This document shows, piece by piece, positions 29,702 through 38,399 of a stretch of DNA of 64,000 bases; the first letter of the stretch is position 1; each line of letters opens with the position of its first letter. Below the pieces are notes generated by a model that saw nothing but the letters and a program-made list of their open reading frames with translations, ran no database searches and was not told the origin of the DNA. Source of the stretch: Candidatus Amarobacillus elongatus (GTDB lineage Bacteria > Chloroflexota > Dehalococcoidia > Tepidiformales > Tepidiformaceae). The stretch lies in the NCBI GenBank assembly GCA_016703545.1, contig JADJBX010000005.1, positions 124,001-188,000 on the forward strand, read 5' to 3'. A program made the position numbers and the translations under genes.

Positions 29702-29829
29702 GGGTGTCGAAGTAAAGGGTAGCAGGGGGTGGCGTGGGCGGGGAAGTGGGGGTGGGGTGGGTTGCGAGGTTGCGGGTGGGCCGGTAGAGTCTGGCGGTTG
29801 TACGGGAGGGTCTGGAATGGGCGGGGCAA

Positions 29830-30835
29830 TGCAGACGGGACGGACAGCGACAATTCGCGCGTCAGCGCAACTCACCATCCCCGGGCGGGAGCTGATCGAT
29901 GAAAACGCAGTCGCCCCGAACTGGTGAAGAACGGCTAGACGCGACCAACTGCAGTGGCGGAAGACGAGTTTCCGCGATCTCCAAGACACGGTCTCGTTCA
30001 CGACAACGGATGCGGAATGAGCGCCGACGACGTGTTCGACAAGTGGATGGTGGCGGGCTTCTCCGCGAAGAAGGAACAGCTGGTCCGGCAGGAGGTCTCG
30101 CCACGGGGCCGCCTTCCGCTCGGCCAGATGGGGATCGGGCGCTTCGCAACCGCGAGGCTCGGAAAGAAGCTCTATGTTGTCACTCGCAAGGCCGGGGAAC
30201 CGGAGGTGTTCTTCCAGATAGACTGGGACGCGTTCGGTAAGGCGGGGACCCTGGAAGACGTTGCGATTTCCATAGAAGAGCGGGAGCCGCAGATCTTTCC
30301 TGGGACCAAAACGGGAACCCGTGTTGCGATGGTCGGTGCCGTCGATCCGTGGACCGATGGACCTCACCGCAGTACACCGCAAGCTGCTGCGGCCCGATCC
30401 CCGATCCACGATCGTGACTTCGACCTGACATTCACCTGTTCGATCGACCGGAGCTCTCCCGGATCGAGCCGGAGCGTGTCATCGACAATTACCACTTCCG
30501 ATTGACGGCGAAGGTTAGCGAAAATGGCAAGGCGTTCCTGACGTGGTCCAACGAGCTGACCGGTGAAGGCTCCGAAGGCGAAGAGGAAGTTGACCTTTCG
30601 GGCGAAGAAACGCAAGCGAGAGCGCCTTTCCATCGATGCTTCACGTTTGCCGGAGTGCGGCCCATTCGAGCTTCAACTTCGAGGGTGGCGTTTCACGCAG
30701 TCGGAACTCAAGAAGGTGAACATTCCCGACAAGCAATTCGTCGTCGAGTTGTCGGGTGTCAGTGTCTTCCGCGATCAGTTCAGAATCCTGCCCTATGGCG
30801 AACAGGGGAACGACTGGCTCGGACTGGCCCGCCCA
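29830..30835 (+). pseudogene. GHKL (MORC/MutL-like) ATPase of a restriction island, many frameshifts
   Basis: Pieces in at least three frames together make a GHKL-fold ATPase. They include an N box (ELVKN, 29918-29932), the G1 motif DNGCGM (30002-30019) followed by SADDVFDKWMVAGFS, and the G2 region PLGQMGIGRFATARLGKK (about 30114-30170). Later fragments, such as IEPERVIDNYHFRLTAKV and GVSVFRDQFRILPYGEQGND, match the domain after the ATPase in bacterial MORC-like proteins of restriction systems. Indels occur every 50-150 bases, so no intact product can be read. The motifs themselves are well preserved. Confidence 0.7.
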
Positions 30836-31199
30836 TCACCGGTCACGTCCAGCACCCCGCTGCCGCGTTCTACTCCCGTCTCAACTGCGGCTGCCACACT
30901 GTCACAAGGCGCCACACAAGGCAGGGATGCGCTACCGGACGAGGCGGCAATCCCCACGCGACGGCCGTCCCACTTGAGCCAGATCCTCAATGAAGTGCCG
31001 TTGGCGCCATATCGAACCGTATCCAGACAACACCGCCCGTAGCTACCTCGAATGCGCAGGAGTCTCGAAGGCGAGAACCAAGCTCGCGCATTGACCGGCG
31101 AGGCCACCGTCGCTACGCTTCTCGCAGGCGAACGTCCGTTCGGAGTGTGGCCCTGGATGAGTTTGACAGCCCCCTCTTCAAGTGTCCAAGAACGACTGC
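30836..31199 (+). other. Unassigned part of the restriction island
   Basis: These ~360 bases lie between the ATPase and HNH fragments. No reading frame gives a recognisable domain. They are probably the C-terminal part of the ATPase and the N-terminal part of the nuclease, too damaged by indels to read. Confidence 0.4.
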
Positions 31200-31928
31200 G
31201 GTCCCGACACGAACCGGAGGTCCCGCAATTCCGCTGACCTCTGGCCCCATCTGCCCCCATTGCTCACCGGGACCGAGCACCGTGACAGAAGAGGTTTACC
31301 TCACCCTCGACCTGTTCGATGGCGACATGCCGGTCGGTACGGTCACGTCCCGGTGGCACTACCAGACATGGTCGGCTTCCCGAGCCCCGGAAGGGCGATT
31401 GACGCAGCATCCAAGACAGCGTCGGAGGGTGACATCCTCCTGTTCGAACGGCGCAGCGACTCGCTTGAGCGGTACCGGGTGACGCTGGTACGGGGCCAAT
31501 CAGCCCCCCACTCTGCCATCGCGCAGCGGATTGTGCCCGCTGGGGCCGCTGGCGCGGCTCCCTGGACCTTTCGGCGATGATCGGAGATCGTTCGATTCAG
31601 GACCGAACCGCGGAGCCGCCCTCACTTTGAGCCAGAGAACGAGGACAGTCGTCCCGGCTGCTGCGAAGCGCGGCATTTCGGTACGCGGTCCTTGCGGCCT
31701 ACGACAGAAAGTGCACGGCCTGCGGTGTCGGCCTCGTGCTGCCCGCGGACCAGCCCGCTCATCTGCCGCCGTGCGAGCCGGAAGCGGCCCACATCGTACC
31801 GGTCGAGCTCGGGGGGCCGGATGACATCAGGAACGGGCTGCCCTGTGCCGCACGCTCATTGGGCCTTCGACCATCTTCTCCTGTACATGCCCCGAGCGCC
31901 GCTGGGGGATAGCGGCCTCTCAGCGTGA
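31200..31928 (+). pseudogene. HNH restriction-type endonuclease, frameshifted
   Basis: Fragments of an HNH nuclease. An N-terminal part reads EEVYLTLDLFDGDMPVGTV then SRWHYQTWSASRAPEGRLTQ; after breaks, GDILLFERRSDSLERYRVTL; and the nuclease domain contains AYDRKCTACGVGL, EAAHIVPVELGGPDDIRNG and, after missing C residues at two C runs, CRTLHWAFDHL. The AH...N...H pattern is the beta-beta-alpha-metal catalytic core. Its place between a GHKL ATPase and a cytosine methyltransferase suggests it is the cutting enzyme of the system. Confidence 0.68.
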
Positions 31929-32025
31929 AAACCGAACGACGACTCAACGTTTGACGGAGGGCCGCCCGGATACCCGCACCCGCCAGAGGACGCGCTGGCC
32001 GGCACCGCGAGCAGGCACTCGCAGT

Positions 32026-33053
32026 ATGAAAAAGACCGGCCTTCACCTTCATCGACCTTTGCGGGATCGGCGGGATGAGGCTGGCGTTCGAACGGGCGGG
32101 CGGGAGGTGCGTCTTTTCATCGGAGTGGGACGCCTACGCCCAGAAGACGTATCAGGAGAACCACGGGGACCTGCCCGCCGGAGACATCACCGTTTTCGAC
32201 GAATACAAGGTCCCCGACCACGACATTCGTGGGATTCCCGTCAGCCGTTCTCCATCGCCGGGGTTTCGAAACACAACGCGCTGGGGCGCCAGCACGGATT
32301 CGCGCACACCACGCAGGGCACCCTGTTCTTCGATGTCGCGCGGATCATCGCGGCAAAGCGGCCCATGGCGTTCCTGCTGGAGAACGTCAAGAACCTGCGC
32401 ACACACGACAAGGGCCGAACGCTCAAGACCATCCTGTCGACATTGCGTGATGAACTGGGCTACTACGTGCCGGATCCGCAGGTCCTGGATGCGGCGGCGC
32501 TCGTCCCGCAGCACAGAGAGCGAATTTACATTGTCGGGTTCCGGCTGCCGACGCCCGGCTTCAAGTACCCGGTGCTGCCCAAAGCACGGCCCACGCTCGC
32601 GTCGATCCTGGAACCGGAGGTCGACCCCAAGTACATCCTCGAGCGCTTGGGGAATACCCCCAGGACTACGCGGAGAAGCATCGGGCGGCCGGAAACGGCT
32701 TCGGGTATCAGGCTGTAGATCCCATCGCCGACCCGAACGTCGTGACGCGAACGTTGTCGGCCCGCTACTACAAGGACGGCTCGGAGATCCTGATCTGGCG
32801 GGGTGAGGGCCAGCGCCCGCGCCGTCTGACGCCTCGCGAGTGCGCACGGCTGATGGGCTTCCCGATTCGTTCAAAATTCCGGTGAGTGACACCCGGGCGT
32901 ACAAGCGCCCGGGAATCTGGTGGTGGTTCCGGTCGTCGAAGCCGTGGCCGGGAGATCGAAGTGGATCCACGCCGCAGCAGATGGAACTGGTTCGCGGCCG
33001 GCGAGGCAGCGGGTGTTGCTGGAAGAGCCCGGCCATTCGCCGTCGTCTCCTGA
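32026..33053 (+). pseudogene. C5 cytosine DNA methyltransferase, frameshifted
   Basis: A Dcm/EcoRII-type m5C methyltransferase in several frames. Motif I is DLCGIGGMRLAFERAGG, motif VI FLLENVKNLRTHDKG, motif VIII QHRERIYIVGFRL, motif IX RRLTPRECARLMGFPDSF and motif X resembles GNSVVVPVVEAV. Motif IV, GFPCQPFS, is interrupted at about 32231-32250: two bases are missing exactly where the catalytic cysteine codon should be. Other breaks lie near 32045, 32650 and 32870. Recognition sequence cannot be deduced. It would protect host DNA from the adjacent HNH nuclease. Confidence 0.8.
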
Positions 33054-33655
33054 TCTGGGGCGCGGCGCACTCCCAGCGTTTCGCGTGGCGGGAGGAATCC
33101 GATCCCTGGCTGACGCTCGTGGCGGAGGTGATGCTGCAGCGCACGCGTGCAGCGCAGGCGGAACGTGCGTTCGCGCTCTTCAAGGAGCGTTACCCTCGGG
33201 CGGAGGCGTTCGCCGCCGCATCGGACGGGAGTCCCGAGGCGACGGCGGGCGCCTCCATTGGCGGACCGTTTTGCGCGAGGCCGCACGGGCGATTGTGCAA
33301 CGGCGGAGCACCACCCGAGAGTGAAGAGGCGCTCCGGCAGCTGCCGGGGTTGAGCCGCGGCCGCGGCGTGGCTGTCGCTCCATCGGGGCAGGCGGGCGGT
33401 CATCGTCGACAACACGTGGCGCGGTGGCTCGCCGCATGGCAGGTGGCCTGCACGGCCGAGACGCGCCGGAAACGCTGGCTGCGGGAGCTGGCGGATTCGC
33501 TCACGCCGCGGACGGGCTTTCGCGAATACAACTACGCGGTCCTGGACTTCACGATGCTTGTGTGCCGCCCGGGTGTGCCGGCATGCGGCGAGTGTCCCCT
33601 TCGTACCGAGTGCCAGTTCCCTCTATCGCTGCCGCGCGCTGCCCGCGACACCTGA
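32981..33655 (+). pseudogene. MIG/MutY-type mismatch DNA glycosylase next to the methyltransferase, frameshifted
   Basis: A helix-hairpin-helix glycosylase with a 4Fe-4S loop. It starts near ATG 32981 and shows RFAWREESDPWLTLVAEVML, a damaged hairpin LPGxGPYAAAAW, the catalytic-Asp region VIVDNNVARW (reconstructed near 33400) and CRPGVPACGECPLRTEC with C-x6-C-x2-C-x5-C. The gene follows a C5 methyltransferase, as the Mig thymine-DNA glycosylase does in Methanothermobacter, where it repairs T:G mismatches from deaminated m5C. Breaks cluster at 33220-33420. Confidence 0.72.
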
Positions 33656-33706
33656 GAGCACCCCCAGCGGCTATGTGAGGTGAGGCACAGTTTGGGGGTT
33701 GCAGGG

Positions 33707-33760
33707 TGAATGTGGATTCATTAGAGTGAATATGGATTCAGTCTTGTGAATCGGTGTTCA
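33707..33760. promoter_or_regulatory. Three tandem palindromic operators upstream of tetR
   Basis: TGAATGTGGATTCA (33707-33720), TGAATATGGATTCA (33727-33740) and TGAATCGGTGTTCA (33747-33760) are three 14-bp palindromes (TGAAT-N4-ATTCA; the last has one change) with an exact 20-bp period. They precede the TetR gene by 20 bp and are the likely autoregulatory sites. Confidence 0.72.
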
Positions 33761-33780
33761 GGACGAACGGGAGGCGTATC

Positions 33781-34407
33781 ATGATGCTTACTATGGCGCG
33801 CCTCACACAGGCCCATGTTGATGCCCGCACCGGCGATATCCTCGCCGCCGCCGTCGCGCTCTTTGCCTCCCGGGGGATCGAGAAGACGACGATGGCGGAC
33901 GTGGCGGCGGAAGCGGGCATCTCGACGGGCGCCATCTACCGCTACTTCCCCGGTAAGGAGGCCCTCCTCGCGGCGGTGTTCGAACGCGAAATGCGCGACA
34001 GCGCGGCGCAGTTCGAACGCGCGGCGGAGGCTTCGGGCATGGGGCTCGCGGCGCTCTTCCAGGTGGGGGAGAAGGTGACCAGCACGGGCGATTCGCAGGA
34101 TTGCGCGCTCTGGCTGGAAGTCGAGCTGGCGAGCCTGCGCGACCCGGAGGGCATCGGGGGCAGGCAGCGGGACGTCCACGACGCGATCCGCGCGAACATC
34201 CAGACGCTGGTGGCGGCCTCGCAGGGGTCCGGCGAAATCGATGCGTCGATGGACGCGGAGGCGCTGAGCACGTTGCTGTTCGCGGTCGCCCGGGGGCTGC
34301 AGTTGGAGACGGCCGAGACGGGGAACGGGCCGCGCAGCCGCGAGGCGCTGGACCTTCTGGGGCGGCTGCTGCGCCTCTCGGGCGAGCACGGGCTGCCGCC
34401 GGCGTAA
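33781..34407 (+). CDS. TetR-family transcriptional regulator
   Basis: A 208-residue repressor. The N-terminal helix-turn-helix reads TTMADVAAEAGISTGAIYRYF followed by PGKEALLAAVF; the rest is an all-helical ligand-binding domain. ATG 33781 is chosen because GGAGG lies seven bases upstream; later Met codons at 33784 and 33793 are possible. It is followed after 171 bp by an MMPL exporter, which it probably represses, and preceded by three evenly spaced operators. Confidence 0.92.
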   Translation: MMLTMARLTQAHVDARTGDILAAAVALFASRGIEKTTMADVAAEAGISTGAIYRYFPGKEALLAAVFEREMRDSAAQFERAAEASGMGLAALFQVGEKVTSTGDSQDCALWLEVELASLRDPEGIGGRQRDVHDAIRANIQTLVAASQGSGEIDASMDAEALSTLLFAVARGLQLETAETGNGPRSREALDLLGRLLRLSGEHGLPPA

Positions 34408-34578
34408 CTCCCACGGCGGTGGGGGGCCATGGGCCCGACCGCCATCTCCGCCGAAAGTCCCGGTCACGAACCCGTCGTTCCGCGCGTCCCAGGGTGGGGG
34501 TGCGGCGGGCATCCTTTTGCCTGAAGAACAGCGCCGGAACGCCGGCGCGGGGCCCACCGGGCCCATGGGGAGGAACGC

Positions 34579-36819
34579 ATGAACGCATTATCACCGGACA
34601 GGCTCGCACGGCTCGCGACGCGCCACCCGTGGCGCGTGGTGGCCGGGTGGGCAATCTTCCTTGTCGCGCTGGCGGCGCTCGGCTTTGGGGCCGGGGGTTC
34701 GCTGACGACGGACATGACGACGTACACGAAGCTCGAGGCGCAGACGGCGGACGAGCTCATCGAGGCGCGCATGCACGACGACTCGGTGGGGGGGCCGACG
34801 GAGTACGTGCTCATCCAGCATCGCGGGCTGACGGTCGACGATGCGGAGTTCCGCGCTGCCACCACCGAGATTACGCACGAGCTGCAGGGGCTCGGCGGGC
34901 CGGTGATGGGGGTGGTCAGCTTCTACGACACGGGCGAGCCGTCGCTTGTCTCGCAGGACCGCCACACGCTGCTGTTGCCGGTGATCACGGGCGCGCAGAA
35001 GGACCAGGAAGAAGAGAACGCGCAGGCGATCATGGAAGTCCTGGCCGAGCACGATGGCGTGGCCGGGTTCACCGTGGTCACGGGCGGGCAGGGCAGTTCG
35101 AACCAGACGTTCATCGAGGTTTCGGAGAAGGACCTGCAGAAGGCCGAGCTGATTGGCCTTCCGATAGCGCTGGTGGTGCTGGTGGTGGTGTTCGGCGCGC
35201 TGATGGCGGCGGGCATCCCGATCGTGCTTTCGCTGCTGGCGATCCTGGGGGCGGTGGCTTCGACGCTGCTCATCGGGCGGGCGTTCGACCTGAGCCTGTA
35301 CGCGACGAACGTGATCACGATGATCGGCCTGGCGGTGGGCATCGATTACGCGCTGCTCATCATCCAGCGGTTCCGCGAGGAGCGCCGCAAGGGCCGCGAC
35401 CGCGATGGCGCGATCGTGCGTGCCGGTTCGACGGCGAGCCGTTCGGTGCTGTTCTCGGGGATGGCGGTCGTGGTGGCGCTCGCGGGTCTGTTCATCGTCC
35501 CGACGAGCATCTTCCGAAGCATCGCGGTGGGGGCGATCATCGTCGTCATCATCGCGGTTGCGGCGGCACTCACGCTCCTGCCGGCCGTCCTGCGGCTGAT
35601 GGGTGACAGGGTGAACATCGGCACGGTGCGCGTTCCCGGCCGCAGCCGTGGGGACCAGGCGGCCAGGGGTGGCGGGTTCTGGACCTGGGCCACGAACGTC
35701 GTGATGAAGCACGCGGTGGCGAGTGTGGTGGTGAGCGCGGGGCTGCTGGTCGCGGCGTCGCTTCCCTACTTCACGATCCAGCTCGGCAGCTCGGGCGTGA
35801 GCTCGCTGCCGGACGGGAGCTCGCCGAAGCGCGCGTTCACGATTCTCGAGGAGGAGTTCAACTCGGGGCTACTGACGCCGACGAAGGTGGTGATCGACGC
35901 ACGGGACGTGAATTCGCCCGAAGTGCAGGGCGCGGTCGAGCGGCTGAAGGTGGCCGTGGCGACGGACCCGGCGTTCTTCGTGAACGGGTTCACGGCGAAC
36001 ACGCAGGGCGACCTCGGCGAGCTGGACCTCGCGATCCAGGGCGAGGCGCAATCGAAGGAAGCGCTGGACGCGGTTGAGCGGCTGCGCGAGGAGTACATCC
36101 CGGCGGCGTTCGCGGGCACCGATGCGGCGGTGTACGTGGGCGGTGAGACGGCCTGGGTGATCGACTTCGGCGGGCTCATCGACCGGTACACGCCGATGGT
36201 GTTCAGCTTCGTGCTGGGGCTGAGCTTCGTCATCCTGCTGGTGGTGTTCCGCAGCATCGTGGTGCCGCTGAAGGCGATCGTGATGAACCTGCTGAGCGTG
36301 GGCGCGGCGTACGGGCTGATGGTGGCGGTGTTCCAGCACGGCTACGGCGCGGGGCTGCTCGGGTTCAGCCAGGTCGAACGGATCGATGCGTGGGTGCCGC
36401 TGTTCATGTTCGCCATCCTGTTCGGGCTCTCGATGGACTACCACGTGTTCCTGCTGAGCCGGATCAAGGAGCAGTTCGACGCGACGCACGACAACGGCGG
36501 CTCGGTGGCCTACGGAGTGCGAACGACGGCGGGCATGATCACCGGGGCTGCGCTCATCATGGTTGCGGTGTTCACCGGCTTCACCATGGGCGACCTGGTG
36601 ATGATGCAGCAGATGGGCTTCGGGCTCGCGGTGGCGGTGTTCCTCGATGCGACCATCGTGCGGACGGTACTGGTGCCGGCTTCGATGGAACTGCTCGGCG
36701 AGCGGAACTGGTACCTGCCGTCGTGGCTGGGGTGGCTGCCCCGGATCGATGTCGAAGGGCACGCCGAGGAGGAGCGGGGTCACCTGCTCCCGGAGGGTGC
36801 ACCGGCGGGCGGCCAGTAA
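34579..36819 (+). CDS. MMPL/RND-family transporter
   Basis: A 746-residue inner-membrane transporter of the MMPL branch of RND exporters. It has an N-terminal helix (about 20-42), a periplasmic porter domain, a helix bundle with VGIDYALLIIQRFREERRKG, a second porter domain and a second bundle with FGLSMDYHVFLLSRIKE; both carry the Asp-Tyr pair of the proton relay. Members export lipids, polyketides or drugs. GGGGAGGAACGC precedes the ATG. Probably one operon with tetR. Confidence 0.94.
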   Translation: MNALSPDRLARLATRHPWRVVAGWAIFLVALAALGFGAGGSLTTDMTTYTKLEAQTADELIEARMHDDSVGGPTEYVLIQHRGLTVDDAEFRAATTEITHELQGLGGPVMGVVSFYDTGEPSLVSQDRHTLLLPVITGAQKDQEEENAQAIMEVLAEHDGVAGFTVVTGGQGSSNQTFIEVSEKDLQKAELIGLPIALVVLVVVFGALMAAGIPIVLSLLAILGAVASTLLIGRAFDLSLYATNVITMIGLAVGIDYALLIIQRFREERRKGRDRDGAIVRAGSTASRSVLFSGMAVVVALAGLFIVPTSIFRSIAVGAIIVVIIAVAAALTLLPAVLRLMGDRVNIGTVRVPGRSRGDQAARGGGFWTWATNVVMKHAVASVVVSAGLLVAASLPYFTIQLGSSGVSSLPDGSSPKRAFTILEEEFNSGLLTPTKVVIDARDVNSPEVQGAVERLKVAVATDPAFFVNGFTANTQGDLGELDLAIQGEAQSKEALDAVERLREEYIPAAFAGTDAAVYVGGETAWVIDFGGLIDRYTPMVFSFVLGLSFVILLVVFRSIVVPLKAIVMNLLSVGAAYGLMVAVFQHGYGAGLLGFSQVERIDAWVPLFMFAILFGLSMDYHVFLLSRIKEQFDATHDNGGSVAYGVRTTAGMITGAALIMVAVFTGFTMGDLVMMQQMGFGLAVAVFLDATIVRTVLVPASMELLGERNWYLPSWLGWLPRIDVEGHAEEERGHLLPEGAPAGGQ

Positions 36820-36864
36820 GCGCGGGCGTTCGATCGGCCGGGTGACCGGCGCAACGGACAAATC

Positions 36865-36898
36865 CAGAGGGCGCGGGACGCAGGTCCCGCGCCCTCTG
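36865..36898 (+). terminator. Hairpin after the MMPL gene
   Basis: A perfect 15-bp stem (CAGAGGGCGCGGGAC, 36865-36879, with 36884-36898) and GCAG loop, 45 bp after the stop. No T-run. Confidence 0.65.
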
Positions 36899-36947
36899 CG
36901 CGTCCCGGAGAACGATGGCCGCCGGGGGCGACCGGAAAACGAAAGCA

Positions 36948-36968
36948 GGGAGGCCGCCATGGCCTCCC
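36948..36968 (-). terminator. Hairpin terminator for the aldolase gene
   Basis: An 8-bp stem (GGGAGGCC with 36961-36968) and 5-base loop; on the minus strand it runs into TGCTTTCGTTTTCC. Confidence 0.65.
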
Positions 36969-36995
36969 CGCTGGTGTTCGTCCCGTGCGCTCCGG

Positions 36996-37991
36996 TCAGG
37001 AGGCGGTGGCGAAGAAGAGCTCCTTGACCGACTCCTGGAGGGGGAGGTTCTGCACGTGGGCGCGCTGGAGCTGCTCCCAGTAGTAGCGGTAGGTGGCGCG
37101 GTCGTGCAGGTTGCCATCGTGCTGGATGGGGCCCCAGTCGGCGGCGTGGGCCTTGAGGAGGATGGCCTCCGCTTCCTCGACTTCGGGCATGGCGGGCGCC
37201 ATCGCGCGGGTGATGGGCTCGATCTGCGCCGGGTAGATGGACCACTGGCGGAGGAAGCCGAATTCGAAGCGGGCGCGCAGAGCGTCCTTGTAGATGAAGT
37301 CGGTGTCCTTGAGCTCTAGCGTCACGTTGTGGGCGGGCACGATGCCGTTGGCAAGGGCGGCCGCGACCATTTCCGCCTTGGCGCGGCGCAGCAGCTCGTG
37401 CTCGAACTGCTGGGGGGAGCGCATGGCGGCGGAGGGGATGGCGCCGTGGTGGTCGCTGACGAAGTCCATCAGGCCGAAGTCGAGAACCTGGATGGTGGGG
37501 AGGTCGGCGATTTCCCAGACCTGGTGGAGGGCGGACTGCGTCTCCATGAGGGCGTGGATCGGGATGGTGCGGCCGATGTTGGCCTTCGCGGCGGCCTCGC
37601 GGATGTACTCGATCATCTCGCGGAGGTCGCTGACGCGGGTGGTCTTGGGGATGGTGATGTAGGCGACGTTCTTGCCGGCGCCGGGGACGATGATGTCGAC
37701 GTCCTGGCGCCAGTGCTCGTTGGTGTAGTCGTGGATGCGAACGCCGGCCATGTTGAACTTGTTGAGGGGGCTGTTCTGCATCCGCACGACCATTTCGGCG
37801 TGGGCTTTTTCAGCGCCGGTGGGGGCGCCGTCTTCGCAGTCCATGGTGATATCGAAGACGCCACCCATCTTCGCCTGGAGCTCGAACGCCTTGGAGATGC
37901 GCTCTTCCGTGCCCGCGAAGTGCTCGCAGGTGGGAATGATCGGGAAGGCCTTGTGACCTTCGAAAAGTGCTTCGTTCGGATGTCGCGGCAT
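36996..37991 (-). CDS. HpcH/HpaI aldolase / CitE-like lyase
   Basis: A 331-residue TIM-barrel lyase of the citrate lyase beta / malyl-CoA lyase superfamily. Key features are the metal-binding acidic site in MDCEDGAPTG, the conserved ALMETQSAL with its glutamate, and DFGLMDFVSD with the second metal ligand. Members split or form carbon-carbon bonds of hydroxyacyl-CoA esters with pyruvate, glyoxylate or acetyl-CoA as partners, using Mg2+. Substrate unknown. No strong ribosome site. Confidence 0.88.
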   Translation of the reverse strand: MPRHPNEALFEGHKAFPIIPTCEHFAGTEERISKAFELQAKMGGVFDITMDCEDGAPTGAEKAHAEMVVRMQNSPLNKFNMAGVRIHDYTNEHWRQDVDIIVPGAGKNVAYITIPKTTRVSDLREMIEYIREAAAKANIGRTIPIHALMETQSALHQVWEIADLPTIQVLDFGLMDFVSDHHGAIPSAAMRSPQQFEHELLRRAKAEMVAAALANGIVPAHNVTLELKDTDFIYKDALRARFEFGFLRQWSIYPAQIEPITRAMAPAMPEVEEAEAILLKAHAADWGPIQHDGNLHDRATYRYYWEQLQRAHVQNLPLQESVKELFFATAS

Positions 37992-38399
37992 GATGCTGCC
38001 CCCGCCGGTTTAGTCCGCCCAGTATGCGCGGGCGGCGGCAAAGAGGGAATCGCGTGGCGGGCGGGCGGGCGCACCGCTCGGGGGATTCACCGGGGGCGAG
38101 AGCAGGGAACACCCTCTACCGGGGCATCCGAAGCGGGACCAATACTGCTCTTGATGGGACGGGACGCGAAGGCAGCGCGAGCCGCGGGGCGGCGGAACCG
38201 GGTGGGGGAAGTCGTGCTCGCGCTGTGCTTCGCGACAGGTTGGGGACGGCAGCGGCGTTGCCGCTGGCGGCGCTCGCAGGAGCGCCGCGGGTGGTGGTGG
38301 TGGCGCCCGGCAAGGCTCCGCCGACCGCGTTTCGCGGACCGGCGGAGTCACCGGGCGGAATTCCCCCGGCGCAGGCCACGCCGGAAGACGGCCGGTAGG
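37992..38399. other. 408-bp interval without confident gene
   Basis: Between the divergently placed aldolase start and the BON-protein stop no frame is convincing. A + strand frame from ATG 38154 (MGRDAKAARAAGRRNRVGEV) could, with a frameshift, run into LGTAAALPLAALAGAPRVVV and a Pro-rich tail, i.e. a small exported protein. An imperfect hairpin lies at 38316-38347. Confidence 0.4.

Noticed and set aside
38024..38398. 124-residue + strand open frame between aldolase and BON genes
   Set aside because: Its first half is Gly/Arg-rich shadow sequence and there is no ribosome site or promoter; only a frameshifted small protein is conceivable.
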